A stretch of DNA of 39,665 nt from DASPTT01 sp035623275 (GCA_035623275.1 DASPTT010000151.1:1-39665), one strand, 5' to 3'. Shown: positions 7,734 through 16,581, numbered from the stretch's first letter. The notes: generated by a model from the letters alone, not told the origin. Made by a program: numbers and translations.

Positions 7734-9629
7734 ATGGATTCGACGCAGACCCCCCGAGTGCTCTCGGGACGCTACGAGCTCTCGCACCTGGTCGCCCGGG
7801 GGGGCATGGCCGAGGTGTACCGCGCCCACGACCGCATGCTGGACCGCCCGGTCGCGCTCAAGGTCCTGTTCCCCGAGCTGTCGGTGGACCGGTCCTTCGT
7901 CGAGCGCTTCCGCCGTGAGGCACAGGCCGCCGCCAACCTGTCGCACCAGAACATCGTGCCGGTCTTCGACTGGGGAGAGGACGGCGGCACGTACTTCATC
8001 GTCATGGAGTTCGTCGACGGGCGCGCGCTGTCGTCGATCCTGCGCACCGCGGGCCCGCTGCACCCCGACCGGGCCGTCGAGATCGCGGCCGACGTGGCGG
8101 CCGCCCTCTCCTACGCACACCGCCACGGGGTGGTCCACCGCGACGTGAAGCCGGGCAACGTCCTCATCACCGACGAGGGCACGGTCAAGGTGACCGACTT
8201 CGGCATCGCCCGGGCCGTGAACACCGAGGAGAGCCTGACGCAGACCGGTGCGGTGATGGGGACCGCGACCTACTTCTCCCCGGAGCAGGCCGAGGGGATC
8301 TCGGTCGACTCGCGCAGCGACATCTACTCCCTCGGCGTGGTCCTCTTCGAGATGGTCACCGGCCGTCCTCCCTTCGTCGGCGAGTCTCCGGTGGCGGTGG
8401 CGTCCAAGCACGTGCGCGAGAACCCCCCGTCGCCGCGCGAGATCAACCCGGGGGTGCCGCCCGATCTGGAGGCCATCATCCTCAAGTGCATGGCCAAGGC
8501 GCCCGAGTACCGCTACGCCACGGGCGACGACCTGCGCGTCGACCTGATGCGCTTCCGCGAGGGACGCGCGGTGAGCGCTGGGCCGCTGCCGGCGGCGGCG
8601 ATGGGCACCACGCAGACGATCGCCGCCTACGGCTCCACCCAGGCCCTGCCCCAGGTCACCCCGGCCGGCCCCGAGCTCGAGGAAGCCCCCAGCCGCACCG
8701 GCCTCTACGTGGGGATCCTCGTCGTCCTGCTCGTCGCCCTGGCCGTGGTGGTGTTCTTCCTCGGCAAGTCGCTCGGCTGGTGGGCCACCACGACCGCCAC
8801 GTCGAACCAGGTCACGATCCCGAACCTCGTGGGCCAGACGGTGACGCAGGCGGAGCAGACGCTCACCAACGACGGGCTCAAGTCCAAGGTGCAGGCGGAT
8901 CCCGCCTCCAGCGCGCCGAACACGCAGGTGATCCGCACGAGCCCCGGCTCGGGGACGAAGGTCAACCACGGCAGCACGGTGACGCTGTTCACGGGGAGCG
9001 CGGGGAGTCCCGTGACGGTGCCCGACCTCACCAACCAGTCGGTCCAGGCGGCCACGTCCCAGCTCCAGCAGCTCGGGCTGCAGGTGCAGGTGGCCCAGTC
9101 GGCGAACTGCATCCAGATCAACGTCGTCTGCGACCAGAACCCCAAGGGCGGTCAGACCATCGTTCCCGGCGGCACCGTGACGCTCATCACTGCCCAGCAG
9201 TCGACCACGACGACCACCTCCCCCACCACGACGACCACCTCGGCGACGGTGAGCGTCCCGAACGTCGTCGGTCAGCAGCTGACGACCGCGTGCAGCCTGC
9301 TCGGTCAGAGCGGTTTGACGTGTGGCACCACGACGTACCAGTCGAGCTCCTTGGCACAGGGACAGGTGATCAGCACGACGCCGGCGCCCTTCACCCAGGT
9401 CAATCGAGGTTCGTCTGTCAACCTGGTCGTTTCGAGCGGACCGGGGACGACGGCGGTGCCCGGCATCATCGGCGATACGCCGAACGGGGCCCATTCGGCG
9501 TTGCAGGCCGCCGGGTTCACCCCGAACCCCGATGCCTCGTGCGTGTCCGGTACGCACGTGATCAGCCAGAACCCGGCGGCGAACTCGCAACAGCCGTCGG
9601 GCACCTCGGTCAACTACTCCTGCGCGTAG
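7734..9629 (+). CDS. pknB: PASTA-domain Ser/Thr protein kinase PknB
   Basis: A 631-residue transmembrane kinase. The cytoplasmic kinase domain (about 14-280) has a Gly-rich loop with A-R-G-G-M-A-E-V-Y, catalytic K43, H135-R-D137 and D155-F-G157. The activation loop is Thr-rich (T-E-E-S-L-T-Q-T-G), with the autophosphorylation sites expected for this family. A transmembrane helix lies at about 324-346. Four extracellular PASTA units follow (starting near residues 358, 426, 503 and 572), with a Thr-rich spacer between the second and third. PASTA domains sense muropeptides or lipid II. It closes the plus-strand part of the growth cluster; pknA is not adjacent. Confidence 0.96.
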   Translation: MDSTQTPRVLSGRYELSHLVARGGMAEVYRAHDRMLDRPVALKVLFPELSVDRSFVERFRREAQAAANLSHQNIVPVFDWGEDGGTYFIVMEFVDGRALSSILRTAGPLHPDRAVEIAADVAAALSYAHRHGVVHRDVKPGNVLITDEGTVKVTDFGIARAVNTEESLTQTGAVMGTATYFSPEQAEGISVDSRSDIYSLGVVLFEMVTGRPPFVGESPVAVASKHVRENPPSPREINPGVPPDLEAIILKCMAKAPEYRYATGDDLRVDLMRFREGRAVSAGPLPAAAMGTTQTIAAYGSTQALPQVTPAGPELEEAPSRTGLYVGILVVLLVALAVVVFFLGKSLGWWATTTATSNQVTIPNLVGQTVTQAEQTLTNDGLKSKVQADPASSAPNTQVIRTSPGSGTKVNHGSTVTLFTGSAGSPVTVPDLTNQSVQAATSQLQQLGLQVQVAQSANCIQINVVCDQNPKGGQTIVPGGTVTLITAQQSTTTTTSPTTTTTSATVSVPNVVGQQLTTACSLLGQSGLTCGTTTYQSSSLAQGQVISTTPAPFTQVNRGSSVNLVVSSGPGTTAVPGIIGDTPNGAHSALQAAGFTPNPDASCVSGTHVISQNPAANSQQPSGTSVNYSCA

Positions 9630-9651
9630 GCCCCGCGTCGTGTCGGGTGGG

Positions 9652-9670
9652 TCGGTCCGCCCTCGACCGA
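9652..9670. terminator. Weak hairpin between convergent pknB and pabA
   Basis: TCGGTC (9652-9657) pairs with GACCGA (9665-9670) across a 7-base loop in the 54-bp gap between convergent genes. There is no T-run, so a terminator role is tentative. Confidence 0.3.
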
Positions 9671-9683
9671 GGGAATCAGTCGG

Positions 9684-10277
<594 letters not shown>

Positions 10278-10283
10278 GGGCCG

Positions 10284-10289
10284 AGGCTA
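10284..10289 (-). promoter_or_regulatory. -10-like TAGCCT before pabA
   Basis: On the minus strand TAGCCT lies six bases upstream of the pabA ATG (10277) with no Shine-Dalgarno between, matching the leaderless pattern. Confidence 0.4.
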
Positions 10290-10340
10290 CCGGCGGCGAG
10301 GTCGCCGGCGGCCCGCCCCGGAGGGCGGTGGCCGGCTGGC

Positions 10341-10346
10341 TATCCT
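10341..10346 (+). promoter_or_regulatory. -10-like TATCCT before crgA
   Basis: TATCCT ends eight bases before the GTG at 10355, putting the expected transcription start at or next to the start codon. No -35 is evident. Confidence 0.4.
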
Positions 10347-10354
10347 CTGGGGCC

Positions 10355-10651
10355 GTGCCAGGGGGACGGGGACCGGGAGGGGCGTCGAGGAAGGGCCGCT
10401 CCGCGGGCCGGGCCGCGCCGGGCGCGACCAAGGCGTCGTCCACCGGTCGCTACACGCCGCCCATCCCGCGCAACGTCAAGAAGAGCCCCCGATGGATGGG
10501 CGTGTCGATCCTGGCCCTGCTGATCGTCGGCGGCCTCACCATCATCCTCAACTACTTCAAGGCACTGCCCGCCTCGCCCACCAACTGGTACCTGCTGGCG
10601 GGCATCGCCCTCATCGCCGGCGGGTTCGGGCTGGCCACGCGCTACCACTGA
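10355..10651 (+). CDS. crgA: Cell division protein CrgA
   Basis: A 98-residue membrane protein of the actinobacterial divisome, which bridges FtsZ/FtsQ and penicillin-binding proteins. The N-terminus is basic and Gly/Arg-rich. The conserved R-Y-T-P-P-I-P-R segment (about 47-54) is followed by K-x-S-P-R-W-M, TM1 at about 62-79, and P-T-N-W-Y-L-L-A-G as entry to TM2 (about 88-95). The start is taken as GTG 10355 rather than the upstream ATG at 10328, because a -10 box lies between them and the upstream residues do not look conserved. It is divergent from pabA, a common arrangement in actinobacteria. Confidence 0.92.
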   Translation: MPGGRGPGGASRKGRSAGRAAPGATKASSTGRYTPPIPRNVKKSPRWMGVSILALLIVGGLTIILNYFKALPASPTNWYLLAGIALIAGGFGLATRYH

Positions 10652-10661
10652 CGCCGGACGC

Positions 10662-10691
10662 GCCACGCCCCGGCCGGAGCCGGGGCATGGC
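10662..10691. terminator. Strong GC hairpin between convergent crgA and thiolase genes
   Basis: Bases 10662-10674 pair with 10679-10691 around a 4-base CGGA loop, with one C/A mismatch. This gives twelve pairs including a run of eight. It sits in the gap between two convergent genes and could end transcription from both sides, though no T-run follows. Confidence 0.6.
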
Positions 10692-10739
10692 GGTGATCGC
10701 GTGGTCCCGATGGGGCGAAGCCGCCCGCGAGGGACGGGG

Positions 10740-11918
10740 TCAGCCGAGGCGCTCGATGATGGTGGCGTTGGCCATGCCGCCGCCCTCGCACATCGTCTCC
10801 AGGCCCCAGCGCCCGCCGGTCCGCTCGAGCTCGTTGAGGAGCGTGGCCATGAGCTTCGCCCCCGACCCGCCGAGAGGGTGGCCCAGCGCGATGGCCCCGC
10901 CGTTCACGTTCACCCTCTCCATGTCCGGGTGCAGCTCCTTCTCCCAGGCGAGCACGACGGAAGCGAAGGCCTCGTTGATCTCCACGAGGTCGATGTCGTC
11001 GATGGACATCTTCGCCTTCTCCAGGACGCTGCGGGTGGCCGGGATCGGGCCGGTGAGCATGGTGACCGGGTCCACGCCGGCCAGCGCAAAGGCGTGGAAG
11101 CGGGCACGGGGCGTGAGGCCGAGGGCCGCGGCCTTCTCCTCGCTCATGACGAGCACGGCCGACGCCCCGTCGGTGATCTGCGACGAGTTGCCGGCCGTCA
11201 CCTTGCCGTCGGGCTTGAACGCCGGCTTCAGGTTGGCGAGCACCTCGGCCGTCGTGTCGGGCCGCACACCCTCGTCGCCGGTCATGATCTCGTCGGTCAC
11301 GTTGCCCTCGTCGTCCTTGATCGCGACGGGAACGATCTCGCGCCCGAAGCGGCCCTCGGCCGTGGCACGCGCCGCGTACTGCTGGCTGCGGGCGCTGAAG
11401 CGGTCGAGGTCCTCGCGCGAGAGGTCCCACTGGTCCGCGATCATCTCGGCCGAGATGCCCTGGGACACGAGCCCCCCGCGCTCGGCGTAGCGGTTCATCA
11501 TGGTGGGGCCGAAGGGGAACCCGAGGTCGCGCACGACGCTCGATCCCATGGGGGTGTGGGTCATGTGCTCCACGCCCGCGGCGATGACCACGTCGTAGGC
11601 ACCGGCCATGACGCCCTGGGCGGCGAAGTGGAGGGCCTGCTGGGAGGACCCGCACTGGCGGTCGATGGTGGTGGCGGGCACCGACTCGGGGAAGCCGGCG
11701 GCCAGCACGGCGTTGCGCCCGACGTTGAGCGCCTGCTCGCCCACCTGCATGACGCAGCCGACGATCACGTCGTCCACCACGGCGGGGTCGAGGTCGTTGC
11801 GCTCGACAAGGGCCTTGAGGGGCTGGGCGGCGAGATCCACGGCGTGCCAGCCGCGCAGCTTGCCGTTGCGCCGGCCTCCCGGTGTGCGCACCGCATCGAC
11901 GATCACGGCGTTGGTCAT
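10740..11918 (-). CDS. Acetyl-CoA C-acyltransferase (thiolase)
   Basis: A 392-residue type II thiolase that cleaves 3-ketoacyl-CoA or condenses acyl-CoAs. The acylated Cys is C89 in I-D-R-Q-C-G-S-S. The C-terminal catalytic His lies in N-G-G-A-I-A-L-G-H-P-L-G-G-S-G and the second catalytic Cys in C-E-G-G-G-M-A. The length fits FadA/AtoB enzymes. The start at 11918 has a good Shine-Dalgarno (AGGAAGGAG) about 8 bases upstream; the frame is open further upstream, but the residues there are low-complexity noise. A TetR-type palindrome lies about 70 bp upstream in the divergent promoter region shared with a thioesterase, suggesting acyl-CoA-responsive control of fatty acid or similar catabolism. 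Confidence 0.94.
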   Translation of the reverse strand: MTNAVIVDAVRTPGGRRNGKLRGWHAVDLAAQPLKALVERNDLDPAVVDDVIVGCVMQVGEQALNVGRNAVLAAGFPESVPATTIDRQCGSSQQALHFAAQGVMAGAYDVVIAAGVEHMTHTPMGSSVVRDLGFPFGPTMMNRYAERGGLVSQGISAEMIADQWDLSREDLDRFSARSQQYAARATAEGRFGREIVPVAIKDDEGNVTDEIMTGDEGVRPDTTAEVLANLKPAFKPDGKVTAGNSSQITDGASAVLVMSEEKAAALGLTPRARFHAFALAGVDPVTMLTGPIPATRSVLEKAKMSIDDIDLVEINEAFASVVLAWEKELHPDMERVNVNGGAIALGHPLGGSGAKLMATLLNELERTGGRWGLETMCEGGGMANATIIERLG

Positions 11919-11989
11919 GGCTGACGCTCCTTCCTGGTCCGGCGGGCCGCGGGGGTCCCTACCGGCCGTCGGTCGCTCGGGGGAAAACC

Positions 11990-12003
11990 TGACTGATCGG
12001 TCA
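11990..12003. promoter_or_regulatory. TetR/FadR-like operator upstream of thiolase
   Basis: TGACTGATCGGTCA is a 14-bp palindrome with one mismatched pair, centred on GATC. Its form (TGACYGATCRGTCA) is like operators of actinobacterial TetR-family repressors of acyl-CoA metabolism. On the minus strand it overlaps a TTGACC that could be a -35. Which regulator binds is unknown; no such gene is adjacent. Confidence 0.55.
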
Positions 12004-12095
12004 AGAGTCTTCCCGCTGCTCAGCGTAGCGGTCAACCCGCCGTCCGCCCGCCGGCCGGGCGCCGCCGCGGCCCAGGCCAGGGCACATCCGGACGC

Positions 12096-12101
12096 TACGG
12101 T
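12096..12101 (+). promoter_or_regulatory. -10-like TACGGT before thioesterase
   Basis: TACGGT ends six bases before the GTG at 12108 with no Shine-Dalgarno between, consistent with leaderless transcription. Confidence 0.35.
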
Positions 12102-12107
12102 GAGCCC

Positions 12108-12557
12108 GTGAGCCGACAGGTGAAGGACATGGACCGCTGGCTGGGCGACGGCGGGATGGAGGTCATCGGGCTGGTCGGCGCCGCCTTCGAGGCCTACGGA
12201 GTCGACGGCGAGGACCTGGGCTGGGTCGACGCGGCGTGGACCCCGACCCCCCTGGCCTGCAACCCCCATGGGATCGTCCAGGCGGGCATCCACTCCCTGG
12301 TCCTCGACGCGGCCATGAACTTCGCCATCAACTCGGCGCTCCCCGGGCGCGACCGGACCAGGGGGACCCTCGAGATGAAGACGGAGACCATGCGCCCGGC
12401 CCGCCACGGCGAGCCGTATGCGGTGCGAGGCGAGGTCGTGCGCATGGCCCGCCAGGTCGCCTACGCGGAGGCGACCGTCCGGGACGCCGAGGGGGCCCTC
12501 GTCTCACGGGCCACCGGCACCTTCCTGCTACAGCGCGAGCAGCCGGTCACGGCCTGA
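12108..12557 (+). CDS. PaaI-family hotdog thioesterase
   Basis: A 149-residue single hotdog-fold protein. C-N-P-H-G-I-V-Q-A-G-I-H-S-L-V-L-D-A-A-M (residues about 52-71) is the PaaI/YbgC-type active-site region with the H-G-G-like turn (here H-G-I) and an acidic residue on the long helix. The C-terminal strands R-G-E-V-V-R and A-E-A-T-V-R complete the fold. It probably hydrolyses an acyl-CoA. GTG start at 12108. It is divergent from the thiolase with a palindromic operator between, so co-regulation is likely. Substrate is unknown. Confidence 0.85.
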   Translation: MSRQVKDMDRWLGDGGMEVIGLVGAAFEAYGVDGEDLGWVDAAWTPTPLACNPHGIVQAGIHSLVLDAAMNFAINSALPGRDRTRGTLEMKTETMRPARHGEPYAVRGEVVRMARQVAYAEATVRDAEGALVSRATGTFLLQREQPVTA

Positions 12558-12659
12558 CCGCGTCCTCGGGGCGAGGCGCCGGCGCGCCCGCCGCCCCCGT
12601 CGTCGATGCACGCGCGGTCTCGCCCGTCGAGCCGTCGGTGCCGAGCGGAAACGGTCGCC

Positions 12660-13403
12660 ATGTCCGTCTTCGGGTCAGCGGTCCCGCCCGTGCAGGTGGG
12701 CGTGTGCGCCCTCTGCCACGGGCCGGTGCGCGCGGGGCGAGCGCTGTGCTTCTGCTGTCGGACCGGCGCCGGCGCCTGGGGTGCCGACGCGCCGCCGGCG
12801 GTGGTGGCCCTGGCCCTCGCTCGCAACGGCGACCCGCTGCACCGGGCCCTGCGCGGCTACAAGGACGCCCCGGGCGCGGCGGCACGGCGCGCGCACGCCG
12901 ACGCACTGGCCCGGTTCCTGACCCGCCAGCTGGCCGGCCATCGTCCCTGCCTCGACGCCGCGGGCCTGCGCTGGGACGCGCTGGCCGTCGTCCCCTCCGC
13001 CTCGGGGCGCCGCCCCGACGCCCCCCATCCCCTCGTCGACCTGTGCGGACGTGTGCCGCTCCTGGCGGGAGCCGACCATCTCGACGTGCGCGTGCGACCC
13101 GGTGCCGTGCGCCGCCTGCACCCCGCACCGGCGGCCTGCACGATCGCCGGGAACGTCGCCGGCCGTCGTGTGCTCGTCCTCGACGACGCGTGGGTCAGCG
13201 GCGCCCACGTGCTGAGCGTCATGGGTGCCCTGGCCCGTGCCGGCGCGCGGGTGGTCGGCGCCTTGGTCCTGGCCCGCCTCGTCGACCCGTCCGCCGCGCC
13301 CGCGGTGGCGGCCTGGTGGGTGCGCCACGGCGCCCGCGCTCCGGACGCGACGGCCGCAGGGGCCCGGTGCTGCCTGGCCACCTGCGTCACCACCCGTCGG
13401 TAA
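12660..13403 (+). CDS. ComF-like phosphoribosyltransferase-fold protein
   Basis: A 247-residue protein. Cys pairs near the N-terminus (C-A-L-C at about 18-21 and C-F-C-C at about 32-35) resemble the zinc ribbon of ComF proteins. The C-terminal half has a phosphoribosyltransferase strand-loop R-V-L-V-L-D-D-A-W-V-S-G (about 176-187), where W-V-S-G takes the place of the usual T-T-G. K-D in R-G-Y-K-D also matches ComF (L-K-Y-x-x). ComF proteins take part in DNA uptake in competent species, but many free-standing homologues have no assigned job. The start is the second in-frame ATG, as the upstream residues lack similarity; no clear Shine-Dalgarno helps. Confidence 0.7.
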   Translation: MSVFGSAVPPVQVGVCALCHGPVRAGRALCFCCRTGAGAWGADAPPAVVALALARNGDPLHRALRGYKDAPGAAARRAHADALARFLTRQLAGHRPCLDAAGLRWDALAVVPSASGRRPDAPHPLVDLCGRVPLLAGADHLDVRVRPGAVRRLHPAPAACTIAGNVAGRRVLVLDDAWVSGAHVLSVMGALARAGARVVGALVLARLVDPSAAPAVAAWWVRHGARAPDATAAGARCCLATCVTTRR

Positions 13404-13406
13404 CGT
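13401..13406 (+). promoter_or_regulatory. -10-like TAACGT before LLM oxidoreductase
   Basis: TAACGT overlaps the previous gene's stop codon and ends six bases before the ATG at 13413. No Shine-Dalgarno is present. Confidence 0.35.
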
Positions 13407-13412
13407 GCGGGG

Positions 13413-14249
13413 ATGCATTTCGGGGTGGCGTTGGGGGCCATGCATCCGGGCATGTTCGTGGAGGCCACCGAGGCCGCCGACGCCCTCGGGTTCGAGTCGG
13501 TGTGGCTCCCCGAGCACCTGGTGCTCCCGGTGACCATGGCGGGCTCGCCCTACGCGGGGGCGGCACACCCTCCCGTCCCCCCGACCACGCCCATCTTCGA
13601 CTCCCTGGCGTACCTCTGCTTCCTCGCCGGGCGGACCACCCGCGTCCGGCTGGGCACCCACGTCTACAACCTCGCCCTCCGGTCGCCCTTCGTGGCCGCA
13701 CGCGCCGTGCAGACCCTCGACGTGGTCTCCGGCGGGCGCGCCGAGCTGGGTGTGGGGGCGGGGTGGCTGGCGTCGGAGTGGCGGGCCGCGGAGCTCGACT
13801 TCGCCACCCGGGGGCGGCGTCTGGACGAGGCACTCGAGGTGTGCCGGCGCCTGTGGACCGAGCCCGTCGTCTCGCACCGGGGCGAGTTCTTCGAGTTCGA
13901 CGAGGTGATGTTCGAGCCCAAGCCGGTCCAGCATCCCCACCCGCCGGTGCTCGTCGGGGGTGAGACCCAGGCGGCGCTGGGCCGGGCCGCGCGCCACGAC
14001 GGATGGATCGGCCTGTCGCACGACGCCCGCAGCGCAGCTCCGCTGGTCGAGGCCCTCCGTGTCCGGCGCGCCGCGCTCGGGTTCGGCGAGGCCCCCTTCA
14101 CCTGCACGGTGGGGGCGGCCATCGCCGAGGACGCGGACATCGACGCGCTGACCGGGGCCGGGGTCGATCGGGTGATCGTGACGCCGTGGACCCGGACCCG
14201 GGAGGTGCCCGAGGCCCTCGGCCGCTTCGCGCGCCGCTTCATCGGCTGA
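13413..14249 (+). CDS. LLM-class F420-dependent oxidoreductase (TIGR03619-like)
   Basis: A 278-residue luciferase-like monooxygenase-fold protein. It opens with M-H-F-G-V-A-L and has the family hallmarks W-L-P-E-H-L (about 31-36), a T-P-I-F-D-S-L-A-Y segment, the R-L-G-T-H-V-Y-N-L strand, L-D-V-V-S-G-G-R-A-E-L-G-V-G-A-G-W and P-V-L-V-G-G-E. Members of the actinobacterial group use coenzyme F420 and often act on xenobiotics or in secondary metabolism; the actual substrate is unknown. The gene stands apart from the ComF-like gene by 9 bp, but a TAACGT box suggests its own promoter. Confidence 0.9.
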   Translation: MHFGVALGAMHPGMFVEATEAADALGFESVWLPEHLVLPVTMAGSPYAGAAHPPVPPTTPIFDSLAYLCFLAGRTTRVRLGTHVYNLALRSPFVAARAVQTLDVVSGGRAELGVGAGWLASEWRAAELDFATRGRRLDEALEVCRRLWTEPVVSHRGEFFEFDEVMFEPKPVQHPHPPVLVGGETQAALGRAARHDGWIGLSHDARSAAPLVEALRVRRAALGFGEAPFTCTVGAAIAEDADIDALTGAGVDRVIVTPWTRTREVPEALGRFARRFIG

Positions 14250-14271
14250 CTCCCGCCCGTCACCTGGCGAT

Positions 14272-14300
14272 TTGCGCCGGGAATGGATGGCCGAGATACT
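14272..14300 (+). promoter_or_regulatory. Promoter of the marR-exporter operon
   Basis: A -35-like TTGCGC (14272-14277) and a -10-like GATACT (14295-14300) are separated by exactly 17 bp. The MarR-type palindrome starts inside the -10 element, so bound repressor would block RNA polymerase. Confidence 0.5.
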
Positions 14301-14313
14301 TGGTTGTACCAAG
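14299..14313. promoter_or_regulatory. MarR-type operator palindrome
   Basis: CTTGGTTGTACCAAG has perfect 5-bp arms (CTTGG/CCAAG) and partial outer symmetry (ATA at 14296-14298 against TAT at 14317-14319). It overlaps the -10 and predicted start site of the marR gene 66 bp downstream, which suits autorepression. Confidence 0.6.
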
Positions 14314-14378
14314 CAGTATCCCTGGACCCGGCGAGGGGCGCGGTCGAGGCCGGTACGAGGACGGACGCAGCGAACGAC

Positions 14379-14906
14379 ATGGCGACGACGACGACGGACC
14401 CCGAGCCGCCGGCGAAGGCGCGGCGCCCCGGCGGCGAGCGCAAGGGCGCACCGGCGTCCGTGGAAGACCTCGAGCGCGCACTGGTGAGCGTGGCCCGCAC
14501 GATCCTCCGTCTCGGGGTGCCACCGCATGCGCTCCACGAGGGCGAGCGCATCGACCGCTCGGGCTACTGGATGCTCAACCGGCTCGACGAGTCGGCCGGA
14601 CCGCAGCGGTTGTCGGACCTGGCGGCGCTCCTCGAGCTCGACCTGTCGACGGTCAGCCGCCAGGCCAAGCAGCTCGTCGACGGCGGCCTCGTCACGCGCG
14701 TCGCCGACCCGGCCGACGGCCGGGCCTGCCGGCTCAGCGTCAGCGAGCGCGGCCGCAGCGTGCTGGAGGCCGTGCGCGCGGCGCGCCACCAGGTCCTGCG
14801 CCGGGCCCTCGAAGGGTGGAGCGCGGCGGAACGTGGCGCGCTGACCGGTGCGCTGGCCCGCCTCGCGGCCGACATGCAGGGCGTGTCCGGTGGAAGTGCG
14901 GCATGA
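14379..14906 (+). CDS. MarR-family transcriptional regulator
   Basis: A 175-residue winged-helix repressor. The core runs from about residue 25: S-G-Y-W-M-L-N-R-L, then L-S-D-L-A-A-L-L-E-L-D-L-S-T-V-S-R-Q-A-K-Q-L (HTH), then the wing G-L-V-T-R-V-A-D-P-A-D-G-R-A, a MarR hallmark. The start is placed at 14379, because an upstream ATG at 14283 would lie before the mapped promoter and operator. Its stop overlaps the exporter start (ATGA). MarR proteins in this arrangement normally repress themselves and a drug exporter, and release DNA on binding the compound. Confidence 0.9.
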   Translation: MATTTTDPEPPAKARRPGGERKGAPASVEDLERALVSVARTILRLGVPPHALHEGERIDRSGYWMLNRLDESAGPQRLSDLAALLELDLSTVSRQAKQLVDGGLVTRVADPADGRACRLSVSERGRSVLEAVRAARHQVLRRALEGWSAAERGALTGALARLAADMQGVSGGSAA

Positions 14907-16564
14907 GCGCCGCCGCCGCAGCCCGCGACCGCAGCGAGGGCGCGCCCCTCAGCCACCGCCAGATCCTGATCGTCTTCGCCGGGCTCATGCTCGGCGTCCT
15001 GCTCGCCGCGCTCGACCAGACCATCGTCGCCACGGCGCTGCCGAAGATCGTCTTCCATCTCCACGGCTTCGCCCAGCTGTCCTGGGTGGTCTCCGCCTAT
15101 CTGCTGGCGTCGACGGTGACGACGCCGCTGTACGGCAAGTTCTCGGACCTCTACGGCCGCAAGATCGTGTTCCAGTTCGCCATCGTGGTCTTCCTCGTGG
15201 GATCGGCGCTCTCGGGGTTGTCCCAGAACATGGACCAGCTGATCGCCTTCCGGGCCGTCCAGGGACTCGGCGCGGGCGGGCTGCTGGCACTGGCCATGGC
15301 CATCATCGGCGACGTCGTCGCCCCCCGCGAGCGTGGCCGCTACCAGGGGCTGTTCGGCGCGGTGTTCGCGTTCGCCAGCGTCGTGGGGCCGCTCGTGGGC
15401 GGGGTGATCGTCGAGCACTTCAGCTGGCGGTGGATCTTCTACATCAACATCCCCATCGGCATCGTGGCCCTGGCGGTGACCACGAGCGTTCTGCGTCTTC
15501 CCTTCCGTCGCCAGCCCCACCGCATCGACTATCTGGGATCCGCCCTGCTCGTCGGCGGGGTGAGCGCCCTGCTCCTCGTCACGGTCTGGGGCGGCGCCGA
15601 ATACCCGTGGTCGTCGGGCGTGATCCTGGGCCTGGCCGGCATCGGCATCGCCCTGCTCGTCGTCTTCGGCTGGTGGGAGACGGTCGCGGCCGAGCCGCTG
15701 CTCCCGCCTCGTCTGTTCCGCAACGACGTCTTCAACGTGTCGAGCGGGATGTCCTTCCTCATCGCCATGGCCATGTTCGGGGCCATCGTCTATCTGCCCT
15801 TCTACTTCCAGGTCGTGCGGGGCGTGACCCCGATCATGTCGGGCCTCATGGTCCTGCCCATGATGGCGGGGATCCTCACCGCGTCGATCAGCTCCGGGCG
15901 CATGGTGACCAGGACGGGCCGGTACCGCGTCTATCCACTCGCCGGCACCGTCACGATGACCGCGGGGATGGCGGCCATGACCCTGGTCGGTGCCAGCACG
16001 CCGTACGGAGAGCTGGCCCTGTTCATGGTGCTGCTCGGTGCCGGGATGGGCATGGTCATGCAGAACGTCGTCCTGGCCACGCAGAACGCGGTGGAGGTCG
16101 AGGTGCTCGGCACGGCGACGTCGGGACTCATGTTCTTCCGCTCGCTCGGTGCGGTCTTCGGTACGGCCATGTTCGGCGCCATCTTCGTGAACCGCATCAA
16201 CGCCTGGCTGCCGCGGCTGCTGCCCGCCGGCATCCGCTCGAGTCTGCACATCCACGCCAGCGCGTCGGGGTTCAACATCGCGCCCGACGCCCTGCACCGG
16301 ATGCCCGTCGGCGTGCAGGTCGCCGTGACGCAGGCCTTCGTGCACTCGATCCACACGGTGTTCGTGGTGGCCGTGCCCTTCGCCGCCCTGTCGATCCTCT
16401 TCGCCCTGCGGCTGCGGGAGATCCCGTTGCGAAAGACCACGGCCATCTCGCAGCCTGCACCTGCAGGCGAGGTGGCCGTCGCCGGGGATGCCGCCGAGGC
16501 GACGTCGGGCGGCGGGATCGACGCCGGGATCGGTGCGGGGGTCGAGGTCGGGACCGTCGGCTGA
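14903..16564 (+). CDS. DHA2-family MFS drug exporter (EmrB/QacA type)
   Basis: A 553-residue proton-driven exporter with 14 predicted transmembrane helices. L-D-Q-T-I-V-A-T-A-L-P-K-I in TM1 is the DHA2 motif, G-K-F-S-D-L-Y-G-R-K the loop 2-3 motif A, and the G-P-L-V-G-G segment in TM5 the antiporter motif C, followed by W-R-W-I-F-Y-I-N-I-P-I-G. The C-terminal tail is Ala/Gly-rich. ATG at 14903 overlaps the marR stop; the frame is open far upstream but that part is the shadow of the marR and LLM genes. Substrate is unknown, probably an amphiphilic drug or metabolite. Confidence 0.94.
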   Translation: MSAAAAARDRSEGAPLSHRQILIVFAGLMLGVLLAALDQTIVATALPKIVFHLHGFAQLSWVVSAYLLASTVTTPLYGKFSDLYGRKIVFQFAIVVFLVGSALSGLSQNMDQLIAFRAVQGLGAGGLLALAMAIIGDVVAPRERGRYQGLFGAVFAFASVVGPLVGGVIVEHFSWRWIFYINIPIGIVALAVTTSVLRLPFRRQPHRIDYLGSALLVGGVSALLLVTVWGGAEYPWSSGVILGLAGIGIALLVVFGWWETVAAEPLLPPRLFRNDVFNVSSGMSFLIAMAMFGAIVYLPFYFQVVRGVTPIMSGLMVLPMMAGILTASISSGRMVTRTGRYRVYPLAGTVTMTAGMAAMTLVGASTPYGELALFMVLLGAGMGMVMQNVVLATQNAVEVEVLGTATSGLMFFRSLGAVFGTAMFGAIFVNRINAWLPRLLPAGIRSSLHIHASASGFNIAPDALHRMPVGVQVAVTQAFVHSIHTVFVVAVPFAALSILFALRLREIPLRKTTAISQPAPAGEVAVAGDAAEATSGGGIDAGIGAGVEVGTVG

Positions 16565-16581
16565 GGCCCCGGCGGGCTCAG
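16561..16581. terminator. Stop-codon hairpin shared by the exporter and ABC ATPase genes
   Basis: CTGAG (16561-16565) pairs with CTCAG (16577-16581), with an inner CCC/GGG stem. The arms contain the TGA of the plus-strand exporter (16562-16564) and the TGA complement of the minus-strand gene (16578-16580). It may act as a bidirectional terminator. Confidence 0.45.

Noticed and set aside
14003..14902. Extension of the exporter frame through the LLM and marR genes
   Set aside because: The sequence is low-complexity Arg/Pro/Gly noise. The ATGA overlap at 14903 and the DHA2 N-terminus fix the start.
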